DNA from: Cranoglanis bouderius
Lineage: Eukaryota > Chordata > Actinopteri > Siluriformes > Cranoglanididae
Reading direction: 5' to 3'
DNA: 64,000 bases
Assembly: GCA_023630585.1 (NCBI GenBank)
Contig: CM042553.1
Coordinates: forward strand, 2,257,020 to 2,321,019
Position numbers and translations under genes: made by a program. Positions within the stretch are counted from its first letter, which is position 1. The number at the start of each line of letters is the position of its first letter. The notes beneath the pieces were generated by a model. That model ran no database searches. It was not told where the DNA came from and worked only from the letters and a program-made list of their open reading frames with translations. Positions 10,961 to 23,526 of this stretch are shown in pieces.

Positions 10961-11269
10961 AAAGACAAAGCTCACAGATCTGAACTGACAAGTAAATGGC
11001 AAAAAAGTTGAAGTGAAAGTTATTTTGACTTGTGTCCAAGCATGTTAACATATATTATTTAACAACATAGCAACCCTAAAACCAAAACCTGGAGGCAAAT
11101 TACAGAATTTTATATGAATAAAGTGAGGTGAAAAGAAAATTGTTTGCCACTGGGCCCTCCCTGCTGTCATGTTGGAAAAGCAGAAGGGCATGTGAGTGTC
11201 ATAGGGAGCCTGATTGTATGCCAGGGAGTATATAGCACACTGTAGCTTGAGACATACCAGATCAGTGAC

Positions 11270-11560
11270 TTATCAGTCACTTTGTGCTGGCTCCAATAAA
11301 GTGTTCATAAAGAAAGCATTGCACAGCATTGCATGAGGCATTGAGGCCCGTCCTCCTGTTACAAAATGCTCCAAGAATCTCCTGTGCACAGCCCTCCTCA
11401 AGTCATTCCACAGGTGTTTGATAGGATGTAGATCTGGGCACTGACTGGACCATTCCAAAATGTTGATCTTCTTCTCAATACCTTTGTTTGTTGACTTGTA
11501 TTTGTGCTTTGGATCATTATCGTGCTGGAAGGTGAAATTTTCATCTTCAGCTGTCTAACA
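11270..11560 (-). pseudogene. Tc1 transposase C-terminal fragment, frameshifted
   Basis: The minus strand encodes ...NDPKHKYKSTNKGIEKKI in one frame and MEWSSQCPDLHPIKHLWNDL in another. These are the DNDPKH motif (second catalytic D) and the SPDLNPIEHLW motif (third acidic residue) of Tc1 transposases. In the latter motif the catalytic E is replaced (PIKHLW). A frameshift near 11455 separates the two parts, and the N-terminal two thirds are absent. Confidence 0.8.
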
Positions 11561-11774
11561 GAGGCCTGCAGGTTGGGTAAAAAAATATCCATTCTCCGAT
11601 TTTAATCGATCTTCAATGTAACGGAACAATATTGAATTGGGAAATCCCCAAATCGATTCTTAATGTGCGTGCTTTACTTGAGAGGATGTGAATATTATCT
11701 GTACTTCGCCTCTCGTCCTGAAGATGTCGCCATCTTTCAAGTTGTTCCACTTAAAACATAACAAAAAAGACATA

Positions 11775-14205
11775 GGATCATGGTGGAAGGTCATGGTAGC
11801 CAGTTGAAGCCGGCGCTGGCGAAATTAAAGTCTGATGTGTGGAAGTATTTCATGTTCAAAGGCAGTGACGATAAAGATGAGGTCAATAAAACAACTGTCA
11901 TTTGCAAGTTGTGTCCGCAAGAGCTAAGATTCTGCAACAACACAACAAACCTATGAAACCACCTGTCCAGACGACACGCTGACAAGATATTTGGTTTTTG
12001 TGATTCTGGACAGCAACAGCCAGACGTTGCATTTGCCTGCAAACTACAGTCAGATTCACCTCGCACTAAGAAAATAACAGACGTAATAATAATGCTGATT
12101 TGCAAGGATTTACGCCCCTACAGCATAGTTGAGAACGAGGGCTTTCAAAATCTTATTAATGCTTTGGAACCACACTACGCAATGGTAACACACAAGTACC
12201 TCAGTTAAAATGGCAATACCGAAAAAGTATGCAGAGGTTAAGATCAATGTCGCAGCATCTCTCCAGTCAGCTGAGAGAGTTGCCCTTACCTCTGACAGCT
12301 GGACATTCAGGGCGACTGACTCGTATGTCACCATAACATCTCACTATATCGCAAGTGACTGGACACTCGTGTCACATGTTTTGCAAACGCGGGCTGTCCA
12401 CACCAGCCACACAGCAAGTAACATTGCAGCATTGTTGAATGAGGCCTTACATGAGTGGAATATTACCAAGAAAGAACCGGCTCTGGTTACCGACAATGCA
12501 GCTAATATGGTTCGTGTGACGGAACTAATGAATGTGCTTCACGTCGGTTGCTACGCACATACGCTGAACTTAGCATCGCAAGCAGCACTCAAACTCCCAA
12601 AAGTGGCTCAATTGCTTGGCAAAGTCAGACGTATCACTGCCTTGGGGCAGTGTCAGACGTATCACTACCCTGGGGTGGTGGTAGCTCAGTGGTTAAGAAG
12701 TTGGGCTACTGATTGGAAGGTCATGAGTTCAAATCCCAGCACCACCAAGCTGCCACTGTTGGGCCCTTGAGCAAGGCCCTTAACCCTCAACTGCTCTCCG
12801 GGCGCCGCAGCAAAAATGGCTGCCCACTGCTTCTAATGTGTGTGCACTAGCTTGGATGGGTTAAATGCAGAGGACAATTTCCAAGTTTGGGTTACCTTTC
12901 TTTCATCGAAGCAACATCACCAGCCATACTCTGAAAGTCAAACAAAAACTACTGGGTCTACCCTCGCATAAGCCGAAGACTGACGTTGTAACTCGGTGGA
13001 ACAGTGCAATGGAGATGCTAGAGCGGTTCCTCGAACAGCAGCCAGCCATATCTGCAGCACTGCTCTCATCTGAGGTTCGCTGAAGCGAGAAAGATCTCTG
13101 CACTTTGTCCGATGCTGACATAACGGCAATAGAAGATGTAGTGAAGGCTCTGAATCCCATTAAATCTGCCACACTAAGAATTGCATCCAGCGATTCCATG
13201 ATCATCAAGGACTTTAAATCCACTATACATGACAACCTAATGTCAAGGTATGTTTACAGAACTTTTTTTTTTTTTAAACTGTAGTAGTGTTGATTTATAG
13301 ACCCTATGTAGACTTAATATTGATTACATAGCCTACATTAAATAGATTTACAACCATATATAGATTAAAACAATCAATTAAACACAATCAGCAACACTTT
13401 AATAAATTACTATGTGACTGACTTTTGTGTGCGGATGTGTAACTGCATATGACAAAGTGGTTTAAATATGTGGAATCTCCTAAAGATATGCTAGCCTGAA
13501 GGAAACATTGTATACAGCATCCGCACTAGATCCTCGTTTTAAGGCCCTTCCCTTCTTGTCTGACTGATGAGGGAGATCGTTAGTCTAGAGCAAATGAAAA
13601 CACTGAATGTAAGTTGTACCAGTGTAGAAAGAAAATAGTGTTTTTGGTTTATTTTGATCAGAACTTCCAAAAGGTATTTTCTTTGTGATAATTTATTATT
13701 ACTATGTTTTAAATTTAGTTTTTAATTATTTTATCTTTAAGCAGCAAGGAACTGATGGTGCTTGTGGTGAAGTCACCATGCCTGTTCAGCAGAATGACAA
13801 CTCCTTGGGTCCTCCTGATGATGTGGGAGATGCAGAAGCCCCCACATCACCCAAGAAGCCAAAGACATCTGCACTGATGGATCTCCTTGGACCAGTCTAC
13901 AAAGCAGCAGCCCCAACATCAAATAAAACTGTCACTGAAATGATAAAAGAGGAAGTGGCATGGTACAGGGAAGTCAAACCTGTCCTACTCTCTGAAAACC
14001 CACTAATCTGGTGGAAGATGCATGCAGAAGAGTATCCTCTATAAGCACAACAAGCAAAGCGGTATCTCTGCGTGCCAGGAACAAGTGTTCCTGCCGAGAG
14101 AGTTTTCTCAACTGCTGGCGATGTAATCACAGCTCAAAGGAGCTGCCTTAGGGCAGACCATGTTGACCAGTTGATATTCTTACAGAAGATTCTGATAATC
14201 AAATG
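11775..14205 (+). pseudogene. hAT-family transposase (ZBED-like), decayed and SINE-interrupted
   Basis: From the N-terminus: a BED-type zinc finger at 11836-11990 (VICKLC ... NHLSRRH, with a premature stop inside); the DDE core from 12210 (LTSDSWTFRATDSYVT, then LVTDNAANM and CYAHTLNLASQ); interruption by a SINE at about 12673-12900; continuation with VVTRWNSAMEMLERFLEQQP at 12980-13040; a degenerate 13250-13740 stretch; and the C-terminal hAT dimerisation region at 13950-14190 (NPLIWWKMHAEEYP, then VPAERVFSTAGDVI). Frameshifts near 12200 and stops near 11955, 13081 and 14041 disable it. Related host genes (ZBED1 and others) were domesticated from this family, but this copy is clearly dead. 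Confidence 0.88.
12673..12900 (+). mobile_element. tRNA-derived SINE inserted in the hAT relic
   Basis: The head resembles a tRNA with RNA polymerase III promoter boxes: A box tagctcagtgg near 12682 and B box gagttcaaatccc near 12725. It continues into the fish SINE core gctgccactgttgggccctt and gagcaaggcccttaaccctc. It separates the hAT codons for RRITAL from those for FHRSN, so it inserted after the transposon. A 28-bp near-duplication (gtcagacgtatcact at 12624 and again at 12652) lies at its 5' side. Confidence 0.85.
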
Positions 14206-14529
14206 AGTAGCTGTAGTAAAGGACTGTTAGTTTTATGGACAGTTAGTATGTTTTGTATATGCAATGTCCAGACAAGAGCTTTATGAGCCTGTTTTGAACA
14301 TGTTTTAAGGTGTTAATGAATTTCAGTGTTGCACATTTACAGTTTTTATTTATTTATTTTTTTACAGAAATGTGCATTGTGCAGTTTGTGCTTACACTGT
14401 GTGCATTGTATGTGCATATTTATTATTATTATATTTTAAATTTAAATTTGTTACAATGTTTGTTACTCAAAGTAAAAGTAAAAAGTAATTAAACATAATT
14501 GTGTGGGCCCTGTTGTTAATGTAAATGTG

Positions 14530-14534
<5 letters not shown>
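14206..14534. other. AT-rich tail of the hAT region
   Basis: No gene is seen. It probably contains the 3' end of the hAT element, but I could not define a terminal inverted repeat or target duplication. Confidence 0.4.

Positions 14535-14611
<77 letters not shown>
14535..14611 (+). repeat. (TA)n microsatellite
   Basis: A run of about 38 TA units. Confidence 0.98.
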
Positions 14612-14614
<3 letters not shown>

Positions 14615-14670
14615 CACGCTGCCCTTCCCTTGTTCTGACTGCTAAGCTAAAATGTTTGCATCTTTTACAG

Positions 14671-15294
14671 CCTGAACACGAGACTACTGCTGAAGAAGGA
14701 GAGGACATTGGGGCTGAAATGGAAAATGAAATTTCTCAGTCACCTGGTCCAGAGCAGACTTCCCTGCAATCGCCTTCATCAGAAACAGCTTGTGAAAATG
14801 AACCACCTGCCTCTGGATCACCTGCCTCTGCACCACCGTCACCTCGTACCAAGTACAGGTTGCAGACAAATGACAACACTGAGCTACAAAAACTAGTAAT
14901 ACTCAATAAGGTTGCAGACCGAATTTCTAACAGAGAGGAGAAAGGGGAGGATTCCTTTGGGAAACAGGTCGGGGAGGAACTTGGGTGTATTAAAAACCCC
15001 ACCCTAATATTGAGATTAAAACAAGCTATAATGACTCAGATTTATGGTGCTCAAGAGAGTGAACTGTCAAAGCATTCTTTGCAAGCTCACCCAGGCCTCC
15101 CCATGTCTGGAAGTTACTATTCTCACCATCCAACATACATTCCTCCTTCACCATCCTCACCAACACCACCCCCTTTCTGTCACAGCAAAGATACACACTG
15201 TTGCATCAGCCAGATGACATGGGGAGCAGTCAGCTACAAGAGCTTTCTTTTTTTTTGGCTGAAGGGCTGTTCTCCAGTTTTTTATTGTCTGTGA
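14671..15294 (+). pseudogene. PIF/Harbinger accessory (Myb/MADF-like) protein, last exon
   Basis: An acceptor (gcatcttttacag) opens an exon encoding an acidic, Ser/Pro-rich segment ([20 protein letters not shown]), then a conserved helical motif DSFGKQVGEELGCIKNP followed by LILRLKQAIMTQIYGAQ at about 14950-15050. That motif resembles the C-terminal BESS-like dimerisation segment of the second ORF of fish Harbinger transposons. The accessory protein normally binds DNA and helps import the transposase. The N-terminal DNA-binding exon was not found, and the (TA)n tract lies where the preceding intron would be. It faces the transposase relic on the opposite strand, the usual convergent Harbinger layout. 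Confidence 0.6.
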
Positions 15295-15607
15295 AGATAC
15301 GGCTTTATACATGTTTCTACTGGAATTTGTACTAAAAATACTCAGTTTAAGTGCTTTAAATACCCAGGCAAAACAACAAAGATTTTTTTTGTAAAGAAAC
15401 AGAATGCTTCACTTTTTTATATACATTTTTATTGTGTTCTTATTTAAATTATTTTAATGTATGGTCTTTCCAACATTTTTTGAAAAATTTATAACTTTGA
15501 AGCTTGTTCAAAATGTTTAACGTAAACCGGTTGCATAGAACACAGCGTTGCTAATAGAAAAACGTGTTGACGGTGATGTGTGCTAAACTTAATCATCAGT
15601 TTAGCCA

Positions 15608-16870
15608 TTACACATGCTGTACACAGCTAGCTGGGGACACAAGGTCATCTTTAAGACAGTTACGTTGCTGTTTGGCAGCTGTTGTTGGGTTTTTTTTGCT
15701 CCTCCTACGTATACGGACTGCAGGGTTCTCTGTTCTCTTCAAGCCCCATGATGGATTCTCATCCTCCCAGTCAGTGATGCCAAGTGGAAGGTAGGCATTT
15801 GGTTGCTTGTGATGTAAACAATTATGAAGGCACATTGCTGCCAGTGTGATAGTCACTGCTTTGTCAGGTTCAAGGAAGATGGTTGTGTGAAACACCCTGA
15901 GCCGGGTGTTTAGTATCCCGGATCTAGAATCCCGAATGCATTTTCCATAACTCGTCTTGTACGTGATAGTCTATAATTGAAAATGTGTTGTTCAAGCTGT
16001 AGTTGTCTTTGTGGGTAAGGTTTCAGCAGGTCATTTCTCAGGTGGTAAGCTTCATCTCCCACTGAAGGCATATTGCATGATAATGCTGCTGTTTGGTAGA
16101 GCCTTAGCGGGAGGAAGGATTAATTTCCTTTCAGCTATGGCAGCTCACAAATGAGAATAAACCTGCATCTGAAACTATACCTTGAACACCAACATTGGTG
16201 TAGATGAATCTATAGTTGGCATCTACTACAGCCATCAACAGAATAGAAAATCTTGACCTGTGGTTGTAGAACATGCTGCCGCTGTTGATTGGGGGTTGAA
16301 TGAAGATATGTTTTACATCAATTGCTCCGAGGCAATGAGGAAATTCCCACTTCATGTGAAATTCCTGTGCTTTTCCTCCACTCATCTTCAGAAGTAGGTG
16401 TCTGTAAACATGAAATCATATCACATATTTATCAGATTAACAAGACACAGCTAGTTGTGGTACCACAAGTCATGGTAAATGTGACCTGTCAATGTAAACA
16501 ACAATGCTTGATGTTTTTTTAGAAAGTAAAATAATTTGACTATATTTAAGTCACATTTTGTATTATGAAGATTCCTCTTTTGAATGTGATTGCAAACCTT
16601 CATATAATCTTTCTTCATAGTGTGGCATCACATGTTTCTAATACAGTCCTACCAATGGTTGTGTTTCCCATCCGATACTGAAATCCAATTGACTTAAAGG
16701 ATTCCCCTAGCTTCCCCATAACTTACCTGTGGCCAGGAACTGAGAGTCTGTCTTTGGCACTGATGCTGCTTCTCATGATTGTGTTTGTTTTGGTAATAAA
16801 AGGCTCAACCATAGACAGTAACTCGTAGAACTAATCTACAGCATCTCCCTGAAGCCTGTCAGATAATTCA
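15608..16870 (-). pseudogene. PIF/Harbinger transposase relic, multi-exon
   Basis: A 5' exon at about 16727-16870 encodes YELLSMVEPFITKTNTIMRS and ends ...SVPGHR at a GTAAGT donor (16726-16721). Downstream, 16385-16131 encodes MKWEFPHCLGAIDVKHIFIQ (first catalytic D of DDE_Tnp_4) and VVDANYRFIYTNVGVQGIVSDAG (second D). After a stop and frameshift, 15895-15608 encodes ...FLEPDKAVTITLAAMCLHNC and LHNCLHHKQPNAYLPLG, matching the C-terminal CLHN region. Several stops and shifts make it non-functional. The enzyme family cuts and pastes DNA at TWA sites, consistent with the TTA-flanked element at 7.2 kb. Confidence 0.8.
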
Positions 16871-17149
16871 TCTGTAAAATGAGTCCATCAGTTACATGTA
16901 TTGTATTTTAGTGAACAGTGGTGTTGACACAAGACAGAGTATGAGAGATGTGACTTGTACTTCCCAGATATTCCTGTAGCTAGTTTAATGTTGCCATAGG
17001 AGTAGTAGTAATGTTTATTGGCAGCTTCCCAGATAATCCTACAGAAACAGCTGATCTTTATTTAGGGTTAATCAGAATCACTTCATTGATGACAGATGTA
17101 TGATTATTACTTTTAAACATGAGTGGTAATTGGTTAGTGCAATGCATAA

Positions 17150-17340
17150 AATCATGCAGATACGGACCAGCAGCGTTGGGTAATGTTCACATCAACCATC
17201 AGAATGGGGGAAAATGTGATCTCAGTGCTTTTGACTGCAGCATGGTTGGTTTGAGTATTTCTAACTGTGGATCTCCTGGGATTTTCACACGCAAGAGTCT
17301 TTAGAGTTTACACAGAATGGATGTGGTAGAACAGGAGCAT
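17150..17340 (+). pseudogene. Tc1 transposase N-terminal fragment
   Basis: DNA reading ggtaatgttcacatcaaccatcagaatggggg... to ...tttagagtttacacagaatgg corresponds to the helix-turn-helix N-terminus of a fish Tc1 transposase (NHQNGGKCDLS in one frame, then LSIS-x-C/T...LLGFS). Frameshifts and an internal deletion break it. It ends just before the LTR-like repeat at 17377. Confidence 0.55.
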
Positions 17341-17376
17341 TTGTGAGCAGCAGTATGGTTTCATGCCAAGTGTAGC

Positions 17377-18911
17377 GAAAATTTATAAAAAGGGCATTAT
17401 TATGCATTATTCTTTTCCACCAGAATAATGTAATGGATCAACTTTAAACATGAAACGAGACAGATGCGCACGCTTGGATTCAACGCACCTTTTTAAAGGA
17501 GACGAGTTTTAAAGCGTGCCCGCGTTATCTACCAGAATGTGTAGTAACTCGGATGAATCTGCAACGTTTAAAAATATTCTCCACCAGTTACAATTTATGT
17601 AACAAATAAAAAAAGATGTTTAACAAGTTTAAATGTATTCTCCAATTTATGTAAGGAATTAGCTCGAATGGCGTGAAATATATCTATATATCTAATCAGC
17701 GCGTGTTGTGACCAGTTATAAATGTACATCAGCCATGAAAGGGAATTTATATAGGTGCACATATACATATAGATAATTAACTACAATGGATTATAATTAA
17801 TTATTACTATGTATGTGGCCTAGATCAGCTTTATGAACTCTAAAGAGTGAGTTTATCCTTCTGGCCAGGAAGAATTAACTCACGAAGTTTGTTATTAAAG
17901 ATAGAGTGGGTAATCGAGATCTTATGCAGTATTTAATCGACTCATCCCGTCAACAAAACAGAGAAAATCAAGCGTGGGATAATAGATTTTAATAGCTAGA
18001 TGTGACTATGGATATACATGACTAACTCTAAGCAAAACATACATATATACACATCTATATGCAGGGAGAGAAAAGGGATAGAGAGAAAGTGATTAAAGAA
18101 AGGGAAGCAGACAAAAACACAACTATTTAGCCTTTTTCAGAACCAGCACGAACTTAATTCTCCTGTAACACAGGGGTCCAATCTTAAACGCAGATATAGA
18201 TCATTAACTATACTTGCATAGCCTCAAGGTTGAGAGTTTGCACGAGGTTGTGTAGAGTTCGCTGGTTCGTTGTTGTTTGAAAAGGTGTGAGCCCGGAGGT
18301 AGTTGCATCTTGTGTCCGGAGAGAGAGAGATCCTGGCTTCCTCTTCCCGGGGCACGTGGCCCCGGGGGAGAGAAACCGGAAGAAGTGAAGTTGAGGAGTG
18401 AAGTCCAACTCTGAAGTCTGACTCTCAAATCTGAAGTGAAGTGAGCGTGGTGTTGTTTTAAAAACAACACCAATGCACACGCCTCTTTGGGCTATGGGCC
18501 AATCAGGAAGTTGGGTTTGCATGTCCGGATGACTCTCTTTGTCTGGTCTCGGACCCTAATTTAAATGTACAGGGAGGAGCTGGCTTATACCGTGTTATAA
18601 ATGAAATTAAGTGAAAACATGAAATGATGTATCCCATTGCAATATGATATGCATAATCAATCTGGGTATCTCGAGACGATTAACTACATACCAAATTCGA
18701 TGGATTTGTGAAGAATATTACAAATAAAACCTGGTTACAGACATTTAAAATGATATGCTAAATTAAAACTATCTAGTCATTAAGGTTAGTTAAACACACA
18801 ATATATGTAAACAAAATAACATCACACTATTTAGACATGGAATAATTACATATAATTACACGTTACATTGAAGAGAGAGGGATTTCTCCATTGTGTGTGT
18901 AAGGTAAGCGT

Positions 18912-18946
<35 letters not shown>

Positions 18947-19178
18947 ATAAACCGAGATTAGATCGAAGATTTCCCAGACGTTCAGTCATCAAAGGTTACT
19001 TTTATTGCAGGGGTAAGTCCTGCGTGGGCCCCAGAGAGACTTTTTGCATTCCAAAGGTGCGTCTGGTCAAAGGAGGCCTCTCGGGGTTATTTTGGGTCGC
19101 CTAAGTGGTGAAACGTTCTATGTTTCGTTTGGGTTAATTTAGAAAATCAGTTTGGGCATAGTCATACGTTACAAGTGC
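17377..19178. repeat. LTR-like repeat, class undetermined
   Basis: The block begins tgtagcgaaaa. Portions recur in inverted orientation elsewhere: the complement of 17940-18000 (attaaaatctattat...cgcttgattttctctg) matches 26355-26395; the gaattcttcctggccagaag-like piece near 17855-17880 matches 30249-30290; and the complement of 17760-17835 matches 33365-33440. It includes a CCAAT motif (gggccaatcagg, 18495), a TATAAA at 18596 and a (GT)n run at 18915-18945. No gag or pol is attached. It may be a rearranged LTR and leader of an endogenous retroelement. Confidence 0.4.
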
Positions 19179-19179
19179 C

Positions 19180-22005
19180 AAACTGTTTGTGGCAATTGCA
19201 ATCTTAGCCATCATAGCATAACTGTTCATATGAATTGAGGTCCAAAGCCATCTTCATGGTTTTTAAGTGGTACCATCCTCAGTAATCTCAATGATCTTTA
19301 GGCTGCACCATGTGGGGCCATCTTCAGCTGCAGGATGTGACTTCCAATTGATGAGATCTCCAACCAGAAGTAGGGCATCAGGATGGATCAGGCAGGTCAG
19401 AAGAGCAGAAGGGGTCGGGATCACTGGCATCTCAGGATTATCATGTGTAGCTCAACAGAAAGAGAGACAGAGAGAGAGAGGGAGAGATTATTAGGTATAC
19501 TTATTGTCCCGTAATGGTTAAGGACAATGTACTTTGCGTGAGTGAAAGCAGGTACTCCAGCAAGACTAGCTATGACAGCATAATTAAAAGGGAGAGCCAG
19601 AAGGTAACACAGACATGAGGGTGCCCTGGGACTCCACCATCAACAAACCTGGGTGAATGCGTGAGAGTGGTGGTGGGGTTGGGTTTGACCAAAACACCCT
19701 ATGCCCTTGAACACTGTAGATCTGCTCCTTTACCTAAGAAAAAAAAAACTATTCAAAAAAGCTTGACTAAACAAATATATTTTCAGCCTGAACTTAAACA
19801 CTGAGATTGTGTCTGAGTCCCGAACACTAATTGGAAGGCTGTTCCATAACTGTGGGGCTTTGTAAGAGAAAGCTCTTCCCCCTGCTGTAGCCTTCACTAT
19901 TCGAGGTACCAACAAATAGCCTGCACCTTTTGATTGAAGTAGGCGTGGCGAATTATAAAAGACCAAAAGTTCGCCCTGGTACTGTGGCGCGAGACCATTT
20001 AGTGCTTTATAGGTCAATAGTAGTGTTTTATAATCAATACGAAATTTTACTGGGAGCCAATGCAGTGTGGATAAGATAGGGGTGATGTGGTCATATCTTC
20101 TGGTTCTAGTGAGAACTCTTGCAAAAGCATGCTGAACTAACTGGAGTTTGTTTATGCTCCTACTGGAACATCCAGACAGTAAGGCATTACAATAATCCAA
20201 CCTAGAGGTGACGAAAGCATGAACCAATTTTTCTGCATCATGTAGTGACGTTATATTTCTTATCTTAGCAATATTTCTGAGGTGAAAGAAGGCTATCCTA
20301 GTAATGTTATCTACATGGGCGTCAAATGAAAGACTGGAGTCAATAATCACACCAAGGTCTTTTACGGTTGCACATAATGAAACAGAAAGGCCATCCAGAG
20401 TTACTATGTAATCAGAAAACTTACTTCTAGCTGCATGTGGTCCTAGTATAAGTACTTCTGTCTTGTCAGAATTTAGTAAAAGGAAGTTAATAACCATCCA
20501 GTGTCTAATGTCCTTTACACATTCCTCAACTTTATTAAACTGGTGTCTGTCATCTAGCTTTGCTGAAACATACAACTGTGTGTCATCAGCATAACAGTGG
20601 AAGCTAATTCCATGTTTACGAATAATTTGACCCAGAGGCAGCATATATAAAGAAAAAAGCAGTGGGCCTAAAACAGAACCTTGCGGAACACCAAACTTTA
20701 CCTCAGTATGCATCGAGAATTCACCATTTACATCTTCAAACTGATAGCAATCAGTCAAATAAGACCTGAGCCAGCAGAGAGCCATTCCCTTAATGCCAAC
20801 AATGTTTTCTAGTCTACCAAGGAGAATAGTATGATCAATTGTATCAAAAGCTGCACTAAGGTCAAGCAACACAAGCATGGAGACAACCCTAATCAGAGGC
20901 CAGGAGTAGGTCATTTACCACTTTAACCACAGCGGTCTCTCTGATATGATGAGGCCTAAATCCTGACTGATACATTTCATGAATGTTATTCCTTTGTAGG
21001 TACGAGCATAGCTGCTGTGCTACAACCTTTACTAAGATCTTGGAGATAAAGGGGAGATTTGGTATTGGCCTATAGCTGTACAATTGATTGGACAGGTTTT
21101 TTAATCAGGGGGTTGATAACTTCTAGTTTAAATGATTAAGGTACATAGCCAGTGCTAAGGGAAGAATTGATTATTTTTAGAAGGGGGTTGATTACTTATG
21201 GAATAATCTGTTTGAAGAAACATATAGGTATCGTAAGGGATCTAGTGTACAAGTTGATGATTTTGATGAAGAAATTAATTAAATTAGTTCGGTCTCTCTA
21301 AGGGGAGTAAAACATTCTAATCATTGATCTGATATTGTTGTATTGTTATCTACAGGGTTATTTATAAGACTGTCTGGTTTTAAATTAATAGCTTAAATTT
21401 TTTGTGTAATATTTTCAGTTTTGCCAATGATAAAAGTCATGAAATCATTGCTGCTATATAATGATTTGTGCATTTTTCTGTGGCAGTTATATTCCTAGTT
21501 AATTTTGCTACCATATTAAATAAGAATCTAGCATTATTTTTGTTATCTTCAATTAAAGTGGAGAGATAGACTGATCTAACAGCACTCAGAGATTTCCTAT
21601 AGTTCAGGAGGCTTCCATGCTGTTTGAAATACTACCAATTTGGTTTGATGCCATTTACGTTCTAATTGTCGAGTGGTCTGTTTTAAGGTGCGTGTGTGAT
21701 ACCTGGGTACCTTCTCTCGAATTATTTTTCTTTTTTTAAGCATTCAGTCACCTGATCAAGTTATTTGGGATCAGACGGTGATTGAATCATAGTTGATATC
21801 TCTGGGAGGTTATCGATAAAACACTGTGCAGTAGCTGACGTGAATGTATGTTTGACACGTTTGACAAGGTGCATATATTATGATCAATACACAATTTACA
21901 TGAGATGAGGTAATGATCTGAGATAGCTTCAGGCTGCGGAAATGTGACTATATTTTCCATATTTTATCTGTATGTTAGTATAAGGTCAAGAGTGTGACCA
22001 CCATT
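19180..22005 (-). mobile_element. L2-clade LINE, copy A
   Basis: The 3' UTR lies at 19180-19729, the ORF2 reverse-transcriptase domain at 19730-21083, and decayed upstream coding sequence runs to about 22005. The RT contains LLDLSAAFDTIDHTILL, FGVPQGSVLGPLLF and the FHCYADDTQLY catalytic box, then a long L2-type C-terminus (SRLDYCNALLSG ... LQLVQHAFARVLT). The long open frame (394 codons from 20914) is uninterrupted, but the region before it has stops. The 3' tail seen in copies B and C is missing: the copy stops at about 19180 against the LTR-like repeat. Confidence 0.85.
19730..20914 (-). pseudogene. L2 reverse transcriptase C-terminal ORF
   Basis: A 394-codon frame holds RT palm and thumb plus the C-terminal domain. 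The polymerase makes cDNA at a nicked target site. The endonuclease domain and the N-terminal RT fingers are decayed (21083-20889 holds a small in-frame piece, [22 protein letters not shown], in another frame), so this is not an active gene. Confidence 0.8.
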
Positions 22006-22010
22006 ATGAC

Positions 22011-23430
22011 TTAATCCTCTTTCTCCTCATGGGAGCACAGGGCCTCAGCAACACTCCTCCAGCGGACTCTATTGGGGGCGGTTTTCTTCAGCTGAGCCCA
22101 TGTCCACCCTGCTGTCTTCATTTCCCCCTCTGTGCTTCTCCTCCAGGTTTGTTTTGGTCTTCCAACCCTCCTCTTGCCTTGCGGGTTCCATTGCAAGGCT
22201 TGTCTTGTGATGTTTTCTGGGTCTTTCCGGAGGGTGTGGCCTATCCAACCCCATTTCCTTTTCCGGATTTCTTGGTCGATGGGGGTCTGCTTTGTTCTTT
22301 CCCACAGTCTGACATTGGATATCTTTTCAGGCCACCTGATGCGCAAGATGTTCCTGAGACATCTGTTGACAAAGGTCTGGAGCTTGTTTACTGCTGTCTT
22401 GGTAAATCTCCATGTTTCCGAGCCATACAGAAGGACTGCTTTGATGTTGGTGTTAAAGATTCGGACTTTGGTCTGCTGTGCAAAAGCTGTAGAGCTCCAG
22501 ACAGGACGTAAGGTGTTAAAGGCGTGCCTGGCTTTGTTGATGCGGCTTTTGATGTCCTCGTCTGCTCCCCCATCCTTGCTGACGACGCTTCCTAGGTATA
22601 CAAACTTTTCCACGTCGTTGATGTTGGCACCTTGTAGTTGGATCGGGTCTTCCTTCTTGTTGTTGATCCTCATGGCTTCGGTTTTCTTAACATTTATTTT
22701 CAGTCCCGTTTTTGCTGCTTCCTCTGAGAGCTTGTTGAGTTTCTGCTGTGCATCCTGCTGCCTGTGTGACAGAAGGCTGATGTCGTCCGCAAAATTGAGG
22801 TCTTCCAGCAGTTTGTTGAATGTCCAGCGGATTCCTGTGTTGGCATTTTCTGTAGACTTCTTCATGATCCAGTCCACTACCAACAGGAAGATGGTAGGTG
22901 ACAACATGCAGCCCTGTCGCACTCTGGTGTGTACCTCAAAAGGCTCAGTCAATTTTCCCTTATGTACCACTTGACATGAGGAGTTTTCTGTATAGTTGTT
23001 GGAAGATAGTGATGAATTTGGGTGGTATCCCGTAGTGTGTCATAAGCTTCCAGACGACCTCTCTGTCCACACTGTCAAAGGCCTTCTCGAAGTCCACAAA
23101 GAAAAGCTGTCTGCTGGTGGGATAGATGGCAGTTGTTCTGGTGGAGGTCTGTTTAGGATTTCTTCGAAGTGTTCAGCCCATCTTGCTCTTTCTTGACTTT
23201 CGTTTGTGATGGTTTGTCCTTCCCTGTTCTTGACAGAACATGTTGGTTGGTTGTTCTTGCCTGCAAGAGTCCGGGTGATTTCATACAGTCTCTTCATGTT
23301 TCTCTGCTCTGCTGCTGCTTCTGCATCCACTGTAAGATCATGGATGAATTTCCTCTTGTCTGCTCTGGCGCTCTTTTTGACTTTCTTGTTTGTATCAAGC
23401 TCCCAGCAAACGATTCGAAAACAGGAATCA
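22011..23430 (-). mobile_element. RTE-like LINE, 5'-truncated and internally deleted
   Basis: The minus strand encodes, from 23330, EQRNMKRLYEITRTLAGKNN and ARWAEHFEEILNRPP. A gap and frameshift lead to FFVDFEKAFDSVDREVVWKL near 23100-23040. From 22970 a 319-codon frame has VRQGCMLSPTIFLLVVDW, NFADDISLLSH (catalytic box), KFVYLGSVVSKDGG and the C-terminal WGWIGHTLRKDPENITRQAL. The last motif resembles RTE-type reverse transcriptases. Exact clade assignment is uncertain. The endonuclease is absent. It directly abuts the 5' side of L2 copy A. Confidence 0.75.
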
Positions 23431-23526
23431 CGAATATTTCATATTAAAAAAGTTTAAATTTATTCAAATAAAAATTTCTGACAGAGTCCTAACAATGCAT
23501 AAATCTTTTAAACCTCTCCTGCACAG

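Noticed and set aside
12673..12760. Functional tRNA gene
   Set aside because: A and B boxes are present, but the sequence continues into a fish SINE core and lacks a complete tRNA fold.
22029..22974. Plus-strand ORFs over the RTE-like LINE
   Set aside because: They are antisense shadows of the well-supported minus-strand reverse transcriptase.
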